A DNA stretch of 64,000 nt. Origin: Nymphaea colorata (lineage: Eukaryota > Streptophyta > Magnoliopsida > Nymphaeales > Nymphaeaceae). Within the stretch, counting starts at the first letter, position 1; every line of letters starts with the position of its first letter. The notes below the pieces were generated by a model that searched no databases, was not told the DNA's origin, and saw only the letters and a program-made list of their open reading frames with translations. The stretch spans positions 6,108,204-6,172,203 of the forward strand of contig NC_045139.1 of NCBI RefSeq assembly GCF_008831285.2. The letters are read 5' to 3'. The translations under genes were made by a program, and so were the position numbers. This document shows positions 25,701-39,554 of this stretch, piece after piece.

Positions 25701-28700
25701 ACAGTTGTAACATGCCCCTGACTGGGTTCAAGCGATTCCATTGATGAACTTGTCCAACTAGTTGATTGTCTCTCTTGTCCATCTTTTCTTGTTATTTCAG
25801 CACTGCCACTAACAAAACCACCAGCTTCCTTCCAGCTGGGTTTCCAGTTCCCATCTCTTTGGTCACTACCTGTCCAAGTTGAATGATTGGCCCCAGGCAG
25901 GTTCCTATCATGACTACTATTATCCCAGCTACCAACTCCACCAACCTTCTGAGCATTTGCATAAGTTCCTTGCAGATCAGACTGGGATGACTCCTGATGA
26001 TACTTTCCCACCAGAGCATCATTTAGCAATACAGCATCTTCTTGCTTCTCAGAAGTTCTCCATATTCGAAGATCTGAAGGAAAATAACCTGTTGTACTCC
26101 ATTTACGCAACTGCACCATAGAAAACGGCCCCTGAATTTTACCTGATGGATCAGAATAGTGCCACATCTTCTCTGTGTCAATATTGTTAGCTGATGCTGT
26201 GACACCAACAGCTTGAGGTGTTGTTGGAATTTCTGGCAACATGCCACTAGAAAGTTGATTAGAGCCTTGACTCCAAGCTCTGTTTCTTGTATCATTATTT
26301 TGCTCACTACAATGAGAATAGGAATTTTTGCTTTGGCTCAATGTTTTATCACCAATGACACATTGGCCTCTCTCAATTCTAGGTTCCCTTGATGCAGAAG
26401 AACTCTTGATTCTATCCCAAGGACTATTTGAGCTTTTTTGAGAACCATCCAGGCCATCAACAACTACTCCTTTCCCAGGAGAGAGTGCATCCCGTCCTCG
26501 TTTAGGATATCCAATGTCCCTAGGCCGTGCATAATTCTCTGAAGAAGAGCAAAAAGTTAAATAAGTTGCTTACAGAAGATCAAAGTATAACCATGAATCA
26601 GATTTAAATAGATCATACTTATACCTCTTTTCCGATCATCTTCTTCTGTTTCTTCAGATTCATAATTTGGATCCATATTAGGATCAGCATGCACTTCTGC
26701 AACTTCCTGTAGTCTTCGAGCTCGTTCAGCAGGATCATTAAGAACCTGGAGCTTTTCTACACATTCTCTAAGCGTGAAAAATAGGTTAAGAATCACTCCG
26801 CTGCTGGTTTGCCCTTGTTCATTTTAGAACAAAAGAAAAAAGAAGTGGACATAAAACATCAAGATCTTTTTTCCTTCCATTTTTGGTTTATGGGGTGTAT
26901 GACACAGTTGTCAAAAAACATACATGTAGAGTTAAGCAAGTATCCATTGCATGGGAAACAGATTTAATTGTTAAGACAATATTGTTGTCCAGTGGGACGA
27001 GTTCCAAAATATGCATTAGCAATTTTCCTAGAAAATTTTACCTGAAACAATAAAAGAACCAGAAACAAGAACAATGTCTAAAAAGAACCCAGAAAATATA
27101 AAGCGAATAAAGAAAAAGTTCTATAAATTTTATAACAAGAACAAATTGAGCATGAAAAGCTGGTATGAACTTTCATTAAAGTCAAGCGGCTCGAGCCTAT
27201 ATAATTGGTTACTTTAATACTCCATTACATGGTTTTGCATGATAAAGCACTCATCAACAACATTAATAGTTTAATGCATGGAAGGTACATTATTTTAATA
27301 TTTTCAAATCCTTGTATTGCATTCACAGGGTTTAGCACTAGGACATTGTATAGAACTTGTGATGACGGCTCGAGCCTATATAATTGGTTACTTTAATACT
27401 CCATTACATGGTTTTGCATGATAAAGCACTCATCCACAACATTAATAGTTTAATGCATGGGAGGTACATTATTTTAATATTTTCAAATCCTCGTACTGCA
27501 TTCACAGGGTTTAGCACTAGGACATTGTATAGAACTTGTGATGATATGTTACAGTAGAAGCAAGTAATATCGTAAACTCATTTTTTTATTTGAAAGAGCA
27601 TACCAATTTTGTCTCCAACAAACTGAGAGTGGGCATGGGGTGTGGATGCAAATGCACCATTTTTCACAAGTGCTCGGTTCAGGTGCTGCAGTGGTGGTAT
27701 AGACATATAGGTGCATGTCTATACATGCATTTCAGTTGGAGAATAAACATAATAGCCATCAATTTATTAACAGATTAACAGTCACACCCAAAAAACACCA
27801 GGTGTGGACACACACGCACCCGGTGCACACCCCAAGTCAGATGCAGCAGCCTATTTGAAGCAACAGTGTGACACAGGCATGAGGATGGTAACCAAATACG
27901 TCACTGCCACCAAATAGTAGCACATACAATTAATCATAGTTTCATGCAGGAAATTTCTTAATCATGCCTTTTAGATCAAGGATAAAATTTAGGAAATTTA
28001 AGGAATTATGCAGAAGAAGAAAAGTGTCAAATGTCATACAACAAAAGCATTTAAAACTTCACGTGCCTAAACACCAAAAAGCAGAGCTTATAAAAACAGA
28101 AATTCTGAAAAAGGATATTCTTTTCGACGGCCCTTTTCACTAGCTCGATCGCGAAGATGACCAAGCTTCAGTATCTCTGTATCAAACCACTGCACGATGA
28201 ACACATGTATAAGCAATTTAGCACCAGAATTTGCAGGAATTGAAGCATTTTGTAGATATAAGCACACTCAGTCTCACATCATTAACTTTGACTTGCTGAA
28301 GTGCCTTCGCTTTCTCGTGAATCTCACCCTACAAAAAATTAACATATGAATAAACAAATAGCCTGCAGAAATATTAACAAACTGTCAAATTCAGGAGACC
28401 TACAATCTTACCACGGTTAGCCGGCTAATAAACCCACACTTTATGCTTTGACGTAGCCGTTTACATTCTTCCTGCAGACATAACCATTTTGTGGTCACTA
28501 ACTAACAGAAGTGCACTATTATCAAAACTGACCAAAATGTGCAAATGACCACACTGTTTCATTGTTCACAAAAAGGCACATCAAAATGTGAAATAATCTT
28601 TTCAAAATTTGCTTTCAAAGGCTTACTCCATCTTAACAGATCAATATATATCGTACATAGAAGAATGATATAAATGAAGGAGCAACTCCAAGCATGATAT

Positions 28701-31700
28701 AAATGGAGGAGCAACTCCAAGCAACAGCTATGGTCATCATATCCATGTGATAGAAACAAATACAAATGCAAAAGAAACTGGAAGTTTGGAACCATGCAAT
28801 GACCATAAGTAGCAAAAGACTATTTAGCTTTCATCCACAAATTGGTAAAGAACACAGTGGTCTTATCGTGCCTGCAAAATTTTCAAGATCAACTCAATAT
28901 CCAGCTCCAACTTTTATTCAAACTTTAAAAAGAGATTTTTTTTTTTTCTTTTGGTTCTGAAAAGATCTAACTGATGGATGTTTAAGTTGTTGAATTTCAT
29001 TCAGAGAGCAAGTAGCATTATTTCCTCTATGTCAACATGGACTCACTTAAACAATATCCCTAATTAAAACGCATATTCATATGGTAATGGTATAATTTTT
29101 TGGAGCCACAAGTTGTTGGCTCTTATTTAACCTGACCTTTTCTTAACTTGTTCTGCGTGTGAAACAAACTGTGCAAACCAAAGAAAGCACCACAGAACAC
29201 TACAGCCATGCCCCACACATGCACTACGAGCTAGTTCCTTTCTGATAGATACTAGCTATTAAGCAACAATGAGGCCTAAAAATTATCCAATGATAACCCA
29301 CTATGCTTATCCAAGCGTCCTTTGCAAATTTAAGCTCCGCCATGTCCAGAGTTAAGAGGGCTTGGCAATTGGCATGGGTACTCTCACCCAGTATAGAATG
29401 ATGAAGTTCAAATGCAGAGTGTGTGGTCCGGAAGTAAGAGCATGCACATCACCTTCACATCAAAAAATCAAACAACACTAAGCTACTTGCACTAAAAAGC
29501 ACCTTGCAACAGAATCTATAATATACAACATTGCTAAAGGTGTGCACTCTAAAACTGAAAAATAAAGCAAACATACAACAACGTGTGGATCATGGACTTA
29601 ACCATGCCAAACACAGGGTTGACTACATCTATATAACACAGACACTTCCAAAAGGGAGAAGTACCTGTGTCGATACAATCTGCCACGGTTAAAGGTGCAG
29701 GTGCAGCTTTAGACACAGCTTGGGTGCGGCTCTGACCATGTCGGTTGTGCTCAACAGACTCAACTTACCCAAGGCTGAATCTGTCCAATATTGGACTCAG
29801 TAATTTTTGTTCAGCTCCAAGATCATCCAACATTTAGGGTTTTCTTTTATTTTTTAATCCTTACGGAGTCATTAGTGTTTTTTATTATATGAATATGATC
29901 TGATTTGGCACTATAATCTTATTTTTAAGACTGCTCATTGCATGTTGTAATCATATTTTGCTTATGTTTATCTGTTGGTGTTGTTTTATCCAACGAATAT
30001 GAAGTTATGAACTGATGTGGCAATTGGCACTTATAATCTGATTTTGAAGTACGATCTTCTGCTATTTTTGTCAGATGTTTATCAGGTTTTCTGTTAGTGT
30101 TTTCACATTTCAGATGCATATAAATCATTATCACAATTATTGTTCTTCGGTTTTTAACAGCAAATTTTTATTGGGTAATTTTTTACAAAGTTAATTTTCT
30201 CATGAAAATATCCAGAAAATGAAAAAAATCAAAAATTAGGTAAGGATAAAATAAATGAGAAACTAATAAGGCAGACATAAAAGAAGCTAGATAAAATGAC
30301 AAAAATAATGTTGTAATGATGGTAAATAACTTCATTTAAGTATAAATTTGATTCATGATAATATTGATGCAAAAAACAAGAAAAACAAAAAATGAAAAAA
30401 AAAAGCGATAAGAAAATTATTAAAATGCAATAAATTTGTTTTCATGTTCTTTTTCAGAAAAAAGCACTTTTTCAGGATTTTCTATTGTTTTTGTTTTCTT
30501 AGTTAATATCATGATGTTTTCAAAAATACAACGATATCTGTGACAATTGTATAAATATGAACAGCTACTGCACAAGTAGGTCATGTTGCTGATCTGTTTT
30601 AAACTTTTATTGCTTTATAACTGCTATCGATGTATGTGTGGGTGTGGTGGGTACGGCCATGTCCCTGTACCCAAGCTTTTTGAAAATGTTTCGCAGTTGT
30701 ACCATACCCATGTGAGATAGGTGCAAAGCTTTGCATTAGGGCTTTGCACTATATCAATAAAAGTGTTAAATCCAACAAACCCAAACATAGAAAACAAGAA
30801 GATTCAATGTTATTTCAATCTGCATGAGAGTATATCGGCAGCAGCAGCGAAACTCTTCACGTCATTCTCTTCTTGTGTAAAAGAGAAAGTAACAGCAATA
30901 GGGAACAAAACCCTAACTAATACTCAACTAAAGACAGTAAAATACAAGACTACTCTTAGTTAATAAAAGACTGACCTCACTTACAAGGGGTAAAACTGTA
31001 AACTAAGTTAAAACATATTACAATAAGAAGGACATAAATAGACTTTGACTAACATGAGCCGAATTAGACCTACTAACTTTAACAAAAAGGAGGTACAATC
31101 TAGATGCCAAGTGACATATCTACATGACAAGGAGCATATGCTTTTTTTTTTAACTCCTAAAAGAATATTTTTATTAGTGCAATTAAGTGCACTTTCATGA
31201 GTCGATCCTCATGATTTTACTTGAAAGATCAAGAAAAGAAATTTAACATGCTGGTAAGTAGAACACCTGGTTATTAATTGAAGAAAATCTGTTCCAACTG
31301 TTACAAGCATAAACCCTCAAGGAGATTATGAATAGCCTAATGATGATTTTTTTTTGTCACTTTCAAGAATTAATTAAGTTCCCCACAGTAATTTTTTGAT
31401 CTAACGTCATTGCCAGCTTCCACTTGCATGTTCACGAAAAACAGTTTTCAACTCATGGCATCAAGAACTAGTTGTGGGACAAGCACTGCTCAGCACTAGA
31501 AAAACAAATTGGAGAAGATAATATCTCTATTTCAATGTGGTCAATGGACTAAATATGAAAACAACGAGTAAAAAGGAAAAAAAGAGGGAAGACATCATTA
31601 TGCTCATGCACCAGAGAAAACAACCAAGAACTAAAAAGTGAGAAATAATTCAATTTTGCTTAAACATTATCACAAAACAAACAATAATGTTTTTCTGCCA

Positions 31701-34700
31701 CAAAATACGGGTTAAATGAACCACTTACTGTAAGGCATGGAACAGAAAATAAAGGAAAAGAAAGAAACACGAAGAACAAAAACAATATATTTTCCTGTCA
31801 AAAGGATATCAAGTGAACTCATAAAACTTGTACCAACTAACGCTGCAAAGTGCAAACTAATATTTAGGATATTTACTATATAAAGCTAAAGATGTCAAAC
31901 AGGAGGAAAATAGTTAACCAGGAAATTAACCTCCAGAAACACCAAACATGATACGATGATAAATACATGAATTACTGAGCCCTACAAATGCAGACTGAAA
32001 GAAAATAAATTTAGGTCCTCCCATTTACCTCAGAGAACTCTTGATTTGAAACAGAGTCAGTTGTTATAGCTTCCGTCTTGTTCAGATTTAGAATCTCCAG
32101 CATGATATCAGTCGACTTCTTGCCAGTTTTATATTCTTTAGCTGCCTTACTGGTACCTGTAAAGATACCATAAGACAACAATACTCAGGTATCCACACAT
32201 ATTTTCATGCATAGAAAAATTATCCGAATGAAAAGCCAAATAATTTTCAATTTGCAAACAATATACGAAAAAAAATAAATTATTATTACCTACAACTTGG
32301 ACAAGCCTGTACATGTCTTGCTTATTACCCGATCCAGAAATCCTGATTCTTACAAATGAACCAACAACTTTTTCCTGGAATTTCTCCATGTCATCAAGCA
32401 AATCCTCTACTAAATTTCGTCGCAAGTAAATTAAGTTAATGTTGTGTGTATCTATTGCTGCATAATCATTCACATTTGTCTGTTGTGTACCCTCATCAGC
32501 TTTCTTCTTCAATTTCCGTTTTTTATCTGACCCTGTCTTAGGTGTTGTGATTCCATCAAGTTCAACCTGTGTAGTATCATCCTCAGCATTTCCCCTTTGA
32601 ATTTTATGGGCCTCAGGGGAGGTCTCTTTTTTGAGAATGTGAGATTCAATAAGCTTCATCATTTCAAGATGCCCAAGACGAGCCTTACCAAAAAGACTTT
32701 GGAGCCTTGCATCACAAAGAATCTGACTCTTCTTATGAGGGTCACGAAGTTGATATTTTGTAACATATTCCATCAAAAGAGACTGAACCTCAAAAACAGA
32801 TAAGGTTGACTTATCAACATTCATATGTTCAACAAAGTACAATAGCTCCTTTGAAGCCCATCTTTCAGAATCAGTTAGTTCAGAAGCCCCATCTCCAGAT
32901 ATATCTCTGGTTATGCTTGGCAGCACCTTGTCTGCAGCATCGATCCTTGGCTTTTTCTTTTGCCTCTTAGGTGCTGATTTGTCCTTCTCAAGTTGGTGTT
33001 TCAAATTGTCAGAACCATCATTCTGTTCATTGTCAGCATTGTGCAATTCATTAGATGCAATTGGCGGGACACGAGCTCCTACTCCTTTCCATGGATTACT
33101 AGCATTAATAACCTCTTCACGGTTCAATGACATCTTCCGCTTCACATCTTGCCAGTACTCCTTGAATAAGTACTCCCAGCTACTTTTATCATCAAAATCC
33201 ACTACAACCTACAAAAGTGTACATAGATCATCACATACATGTGTGTCCTATAGAGTATAGATCACCTACCAAGAGAAAAATTTACTCTTTGTTCTATCAA
33301 ATGTGTGCCTTGGTACATCAAGTAAACATCTCATGCTCAAGAAGAACCATTTTTTCTTTACTTCACAAATGCGATGATAAAAAGGAGATAAAATGATATA
33401 TTGAAATCACATATGACATATCTAACTGCAACGGCGAGCAGGACAATAAGATGATACATTGACATTACATATCGACATATCTAACTGCAATGGCGAGCAG
33501 TTTGAGTAGTTCTACAGTCATAAGATTAGGCAATTACACTATAGACACGAGGCCAACACGCTGCCTTTAATCTGCTCTTTGAAGCAATTGGATCTGATAA
33601 GAAGGTTATATGGTTAAGACTAATATCAGGCATGCATTTGGAACTACTGATATCTCTATTTCCTATTCTCTTTTTTGCATTGCGAACACTGATAACTTAA
33701 ATCTTGGTCGCACTATAATAAAGGCAAACTGAACAAAAAAATTCTTATGTTACTCCAACTAGATCCCTCTAGAAGGTAGTGACATCCAATGTTATCCGTA
33801 TCGTATGATACATATGTATAGGTTTAGAAAACTTATACGGTATGCTTACGATACACAATATGCCCGTGTATCATAAGCGTATCCCCATATCATACGATAC
33901 GGGACAAAATTCTTTATTTTTTTAAAGTTTAAACACTCCTCCCTCTCTCTCTTCTTGTTTTTAAAGACTCCAAGAGATGTGAGAGGGAGAGATTTTTCCC
34001 ATTTTCATCAAAAATAACCGAAGATTTGTCGATTTGGGGAGATATTATCGTTGAATCATGAAAGATGATAACTATATATTTTGAACATATGAAATTGTGA
34101 TATAATCTAAGTCCTAAGACTCCAAGTCCTAAGACTCTAAGTTCTAAGATTCTATAAAATTTCAAGTTTAAAATTGTGATGGATGCTTATTATGTTATTT
34201 TGAATCTCTGATTTCTTATTTTTGAATGTGTTGTCGATACACATGAATGTTCCTTATGTATCATGATCTTTTTTCTATTTGAATATATTTTTCTTGATTT
34301 CTGATTTTCTGTTTATTTTTTCAGATTTTTAATTATTTTTCTCTATTTTTATGATTTTTAAATTTTTTAAAATTAAAAAATTTAATTCTACGAGACGCCA
34401 CACTACATTTGTGATATGTTATGATACGACTTATAGGTCAGCCCGACCGATACGCATACGCTACACCTTTTACAACATTGGTGACATCCAAATTTAACCA
34501 AATCTCTCCATGATACTAATCTCTTCAAATTCAAGGTGGAGGATTAAGCCATGGTTCACTTCAAGTTCAAGCAATACCTTATTGATTGAGTCCACGTGTA
34601 ACAATCCTCACTCTTGAAGCAACCTAGTGATTAAAAAGCTAAATCGTCCACACATATGCCTGTTAAGACCCAACCATCTGTCAACACTGCAGATAGAACT

Positions 34701-37700
34701 TAGAAGTCTAACCACTTCTACTAAAGTTCCATTAACATGCACTCAGTTAAATAGACAACAAGGCACCATCACAAACATATTTGTCATCATCCCGTACCTG
34801 TCGCTAAGAATCCAAAGAGTCAAAGTTCATTTAGCCATCCAGTTACTAAAATTATGTATCTTAGGCCATTTTGGTCACACACTATATCATCAAAATTTGG
34901 TGTCATATGAAAGATTGTTGAATAGCTAAGCATTCTGACCTCTTTGGATACTGGAACCAAATGGTTGTTCTTTATATGATGGACAAGTTTTCCAGCATTT
35001 GTAGCATAACCAAGTCATTAGGTATGAAATCTCATATATTGTAATCAGGATTGTTCAATGTACACAGACAGTCAGACTGCTTATGTTTTTATTGAACCAC
35101 TCGTAAGGGGCATTTGATGGCATAAAATATTTCTTGTCATGCTGTACAGGGGTTGAAATTTTGCTGGAAAAAGTCCGAGCTCAAACCTCCAACTGAAATT
35201 TTGGAAAATCCATCATAACCCATTATAAAAACAGAACATGTTTTCTTGAATTTTTTTGCAGAATGTGAACACTTTAACAGTTTACTTACAGCACTTGAAA
35301 CTTTTCATACCTAAATAACAGAAAATTTTCAAACACCCCTTAGAGATCCCAGAAAGATCATTGGTACAGAAATATATGCATGTACATAAATATTAATTGA
35401 ATTCTACGAGTAGGCAACAGTTTACTGAAGAAAGTATAAACCCTTATATAAAAAAAAATAGATAAGAGATGGCAAAAAGAAAGGGGCAACTGATAACAAC
35501 TAGATTCGTGAAAAACATACAATAAGCATTGCAAGCAACCAGCATAACAAGTAAGAATATCCAAAAACCCATTTTGTATTAAGTACAAAAAAAAAAAAAA
35601 AAAAAAAACTCTTTAAAGCTATGATAAACACTGAGCGAGCACGAAATTGCTATCTAAAAGACCTACAAGCAACAGAATGAAAAAAAAATTGGTTAATCAA
35701 TTGATTGACTGCTGGTACCACTACAAATAATAGTTAACAACAGTGACAATAATAATTCACAATAATGTAACTCCCAGGTGATGGGCTATATCCAAGGAAG
35801 ATATGTGATATGGACATGACAACACTACGACATTTAAGGGGAAAAGAGTTTTCCTATGTCTCTTTAGTCCTGGGGAAATGCAACATCCACATCAAAAGTA
35901 GTGATGACGTACATTTTCCTTGTTTGCATCCTTATTCTCTATGAGCATCACCAATCTCATGCAATTTACGCATAAACCTTTGTTTGCCCGCACGCATAAA
36001 AAATCAGATTGTCTGATGCATCCTTTGCAAAGAGAATATGTACATGTGTAGCATAAGAAATGCGCTGCCTTCTCACAAACACTACATAGATGCCAGCCTG
36101 CATCAAATAAAATCTCAATGAATATAACTCAGTACCTATATATTACCCATAAAAAAAACATATTAATCCCCTATAAATTGCCACTGGAGAACAGCATTCC
36201 ACAAAACAGAGGTCGAGAAGGAACATCACAAACTTAACTTCATGGCAACAAGATGAACATAAAAATCCAGATCAAACAATCATCATCATCATCACATACA
36301 ATACCTTCCTTCTCCCTTTTTCCTCTCCAAATGAAAATCGAAGGATAGCACACTCATGTGGAACACTTTAAAATTGTTGCTGACAAATAGTTCAGTAAGA
36401 ACTTCACTACAAAATTCATGATTGATCAAATCAGAATCAAGACAAACAGCCATTCAAAACATCACCAACCTTTTGACGAAAAGTTTAGTATTTTCATGCT
36501 CTCAACCTTTTATCAACACAAAGACACCATTCTCTTGCTCTCAATATTTTCTTTTCCAAAACTTGTTTTCCACATCCCATATGAGTTCACCCACAACTAT
36601 TAAAAGGTTTATCTGGTCAAGATAATTGTTCAATGAATTGTTCCTACAACTAGTGCTAGCAGCTGTCCTCAGAAGGCCATGCTGTTGATGACCTCATTAA
36701 TGACCATTTACTAGAATTTAAATTATTAAAAAAAAAAGAATCTCCTGAACAGATGCTTTTGATGTGACACCGTTTTCCATTGGACCTTGCAGAGACCTTC
36801 TTCATGTAAATGCAATAGAGAACCTATAGCCCCTGCAAATTTAACCAAGAGAATGATGTAATTTCTTTTTAGGCACAAAAGTTCACTTCAATAATGCCCT
36901 CTACCACCTTGGTTAAAAAATTAAAAGTACATTCGTCTTTTTGTGTCCTCCCGAAACAAAAGGACTAGTCTAACACAACCCAAATTGTTTGGCACAGTTC
37001 GAGTGGGCGGTGGCTATCTGTCAGGCAAGCAGTCGCACTTCATCTCCTGGGTACTAAAGCAGGTGCATCTCCTGGGTCAAGAAGGATCACTAGGTGTTCT
37101 ACCGTTATTCCCACAAGGGTTCAAGTTCAGGTCTTGGTTATCCATTTGACTCAATCGATTTTTTTTTTTTTTTGGCGGTGGGATTGTACTTGTAGACGAG
37201 AATCTAACCAAAGAAATAACTATGTTCTTCAATAATCCTACTATATTTAAGGGTATCTTGGCCATAGAGGCATGCACATATAGAATAAGGTCCTAAAAGC
37301 CACAGTAAAATGGTAAAGAAACCAATTAACCGCTGTTAATGGAAAACAGGGCAACTAGGTGCTTAAGCAAAGGTGCAGTTCTCCCCAAGACCTCAGACCC
37401 TAATTTGGGCAATTTGAATCGCCAACTTCCAGACTAAAGAGTCCCCAACTTTCTTTCACATACAACATGGACATTCTACTGCCTTCTTAGTTTGGGTGTA
37501 TATTTGGCTCGGTTAGAACCAGCATCCATTTTGATTATTCCTTTGACTCAAGCTCAAGCTTTAAATGGACACATCAAACCAAGACTTGCTATTTAAATTT
37601 ACGAATGAAGATCAGCTTTAACCTGGTGAGTTTATTAAATTCCAAAACGTCCAAAGATGATTGTGTGATACCCATACTTGGGTAAGAGGAGGAAAAACAA

Positions 37701-39554
37701 TTTTAATATGTTGATATAAATTTCTGTGCTCACCTAAATCCTACGTCATTCATACAGGACTTACAAAATATTTTTCATAAAAAAAATCTACAAGCCATTC
37801 TATGAAAGCATCTCAAAAATGATGTTCCTATTTGTCCATGTTAGAGTCCCCAAAAAAAATAAATAAATATTCCTAGAAATCATACTTGAACTATTTCTGT
37901 TTTATTCAGAACTTCAACTGTTATTGGCATTCTAATATTTTCCTGTTCTCCCTGTGCATAATTGACAACAATCTGGCACTCTATCCTTATTGTTGGAATT
38001 TACTCTTATTGGCTTTACTTCCAAGTTCCAAGTTCCAATAAAGATTGCTTTTGCATGAGTACCGCCAATGTCATTCCTTCCAAAAAAGAATCCCCATTAC
38101 ATCAAATAATAGGCTTTTCCGCAGGTTCATTCTAAAATTATTATGGTACGAAAGCCATTTTCTGACTGAATTACAGAATCCCCATTTTTCACCTCAGAAA
38201 CTTTTCTTGACAACAGTTATTGTTTGGGTTTTTTTTTTTTTTCTTTTTCCTCCAATCACATGATCCAGTTGTCCTTGACTTCATCATTCATCCAAAATAG
38301 AGATACTTGTCCTTCGTTTTCTCGCCTTCACTTGTATAACCTAATCCGGTTTCCCTACTTTATTTGTCCAAGATTATTGTGCTGAAATGTTATACAATGA
38401 AAGTAGGACAAGGACATGCACATAATCTGTACAAAGTAGAAAGTACAAACCAAGATGCTCTGTTTCATCAATTTTCTCTCAAGATATGCATGTAAAATAG
38501 TAAACCTTATAGCATCATAGTCATGTTTGTTGGAGAAAATTTAGGCCTCCCACACTACATAAAAAGCACAACCAGAGAAGGCCGTCAGCCCTTGCGTCTA
38601 TGGGATTCTTTTAAGTGGACGACTTGTTCAAAATTCATTTCATAGTCAAACTCAATACTCAGAACAGAAACATCAAAAGCCCCACATCATGCATTAAACC
38701 CGTCTCCTCCAATATAACCCAAATGAAGAAGAAACGGGAAACACACCAAAGATAGAGAAAAAATGACGAGCAAGTAGCACCGACCACAAATAAGATTTTC
38801 CAGGGATCTCTTCGCAAATAAAAACATTAATACTCCGAAGAACGAGAAGAAACAGCAAGTGGTACCTTAGTGAAGCATGAACTATTCGTACCAAAGAAAT
38901 AGAGAGAAAGTGAGATAGAGAGAGAGCTCACCGCAATTCCAGCGGCCTTTCTTCCGAAAGAAGGCCTCATCACGGTTAACGCACGTAGGGTGGTACGCCT
39001 TAGGGCACATCCTGTAGAAGGAAAAACGCCATGATTACTCCCCCAATGAAAGAAACCCCAAAATTAAACACGCCTATAACCCAAAAACACGGAAATAACA
39101 TCAAGAACCATCTCCCCAATAGCAGAAATCCAAGGAGAATATCATACTTTCTGTCGCAAAGCACGAGATTTCCCCCATCAAAGCAAATGAAGCAGACGTC
39201 CTCCTCCTCCTCGCTCTTCTTCGTCTTCACAGGAGTCCGCCCACCCTTCCGCCCTCTCTTCCGCTTTACGCCACCACTCCGGCCCCGGCCCGAGCTGGAC
39301 TCCCGGGCACCACCACGGTCCTGCGCCGTAACAGCCGCCATCTCCACATCCAACACCCCATCAACCAAGGTCCCACCAACGACATGATGAGAAGGAGAGG
39401 GAATGAGCTCCTGCAACTCTCCACCGTCGCAAGGCACCAAATTCGAACCCAGGGCCGCGTTCTCCGCCACCGGCGCCGCGGGGACCATTGACCCATCTTC
39501 CGGCTGGTCGAATTGCAGCGGCCGGTAGACGTCGGCAGCCCCCTGGTCGTCCAT
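22784..39554 (-). CDS. NERD: NERD/C3H44-type protein with PHD, SWIB, Plus-3, GYF and CCCH domains
   Basis: Ten exons in transcript order: 39554-39148, 39011-38932, 36097-35913, 33208-32290, 32156-32029, 28471-28412, 28328-28278, 28189-28119, 26773-26625, 26538-22784; 1934 aa. A Cys/His-rich PHD finger begins C121-x2-C124, C133, C138, H143, C146 and continues into an extended zinc cluster through C189. SWIB lies at about 341-416, Plus-3 from about 474 to 600 and GYF at about 808-860 (WHYSDPSGKIQGPFS). A CX7CX5CX3H zinc finger (C1915 to H1933) is one residue from the end. The Ser-rich C-terminal half carries several GW/WG dipeptides. Arabidopsis NERD links histone H3 binding to AGO2-dependent, RDR6-related DNA methylation; the same nuclear role is inferred here. 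The ATG at 39554 is the only one, though the frame stays open 46 codons upstream. Intron 8 is an AT-AC intron. Confidence 0.93.
26774..28118 (-). other. NERD: U12-type AT-AC intron 8 of the NERD-like gene
   Basis: On the minus strand the donor is ATATCCTTTTT, a perfect minor-spliceosome AT-AC site. The 3' end has TTCTTAAC with the branch A at 26786, followed 12 bases later by a terminal CAC. Using this AC joins ...GRRKE and LRECVEKL in frame (Glu634 split 2+1), matching the continuous family sequence. A GT-AG alternative does not preserve it. The intron is 1345 bases and includes a 179-bp tandem duplication. Confidence 0.82.
27188..27545. repeat. 179-bp tandem duplication (2 units)
   Basis: The unit beginning GGCTCGAGCCTATATAATTG at 27188 recurs at 27367 with only a few substitutions and possibly a single-base gap. 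It lies wholly inside the AT-AC intron of the NERD-like gene. High identity points to a recent duplication. Confidence 0.96.
33402..33495. repeat. Short diverged direct duplication
   Basis: A block containing CATATCTAACTGCAA.GGCGAGCAG occurs twice about 64 bases apart inside intron 3 of the NERD-like gene. Confidence 0.7.
33788..34480 (-). mobile_element. Roughly 700-bp non-autonomous element with 9-bp target-site duplication, copy 2
   Basis: The element starts AATGTTATCC and ends TACAACATTG, so the ends are short inverted repeats (CAATGTTRT). It is flanked by GTGACATCC at 33779-33787 and again at 34481-34489. The TSD reads as 8 or 9 bp depending on where the terminus is drawn; 9 bp would fit Mutator-like and 8 bp hAT elements. 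It carries repeated GTATCGTATGATA words and no transposase. It sits in intron 3 of the NERD-like gene, in the same orientation relative to its host gene as copy 1 at 18443-18869. Confidence 0.78.

Noticed and set aside
37000..37190. SINE-like segment with GGGTTCAAGTTC followed by a T-run
   Set aside because: Only a B-box-like word is present; there is no A box at the right distance and no duplication flanks it.
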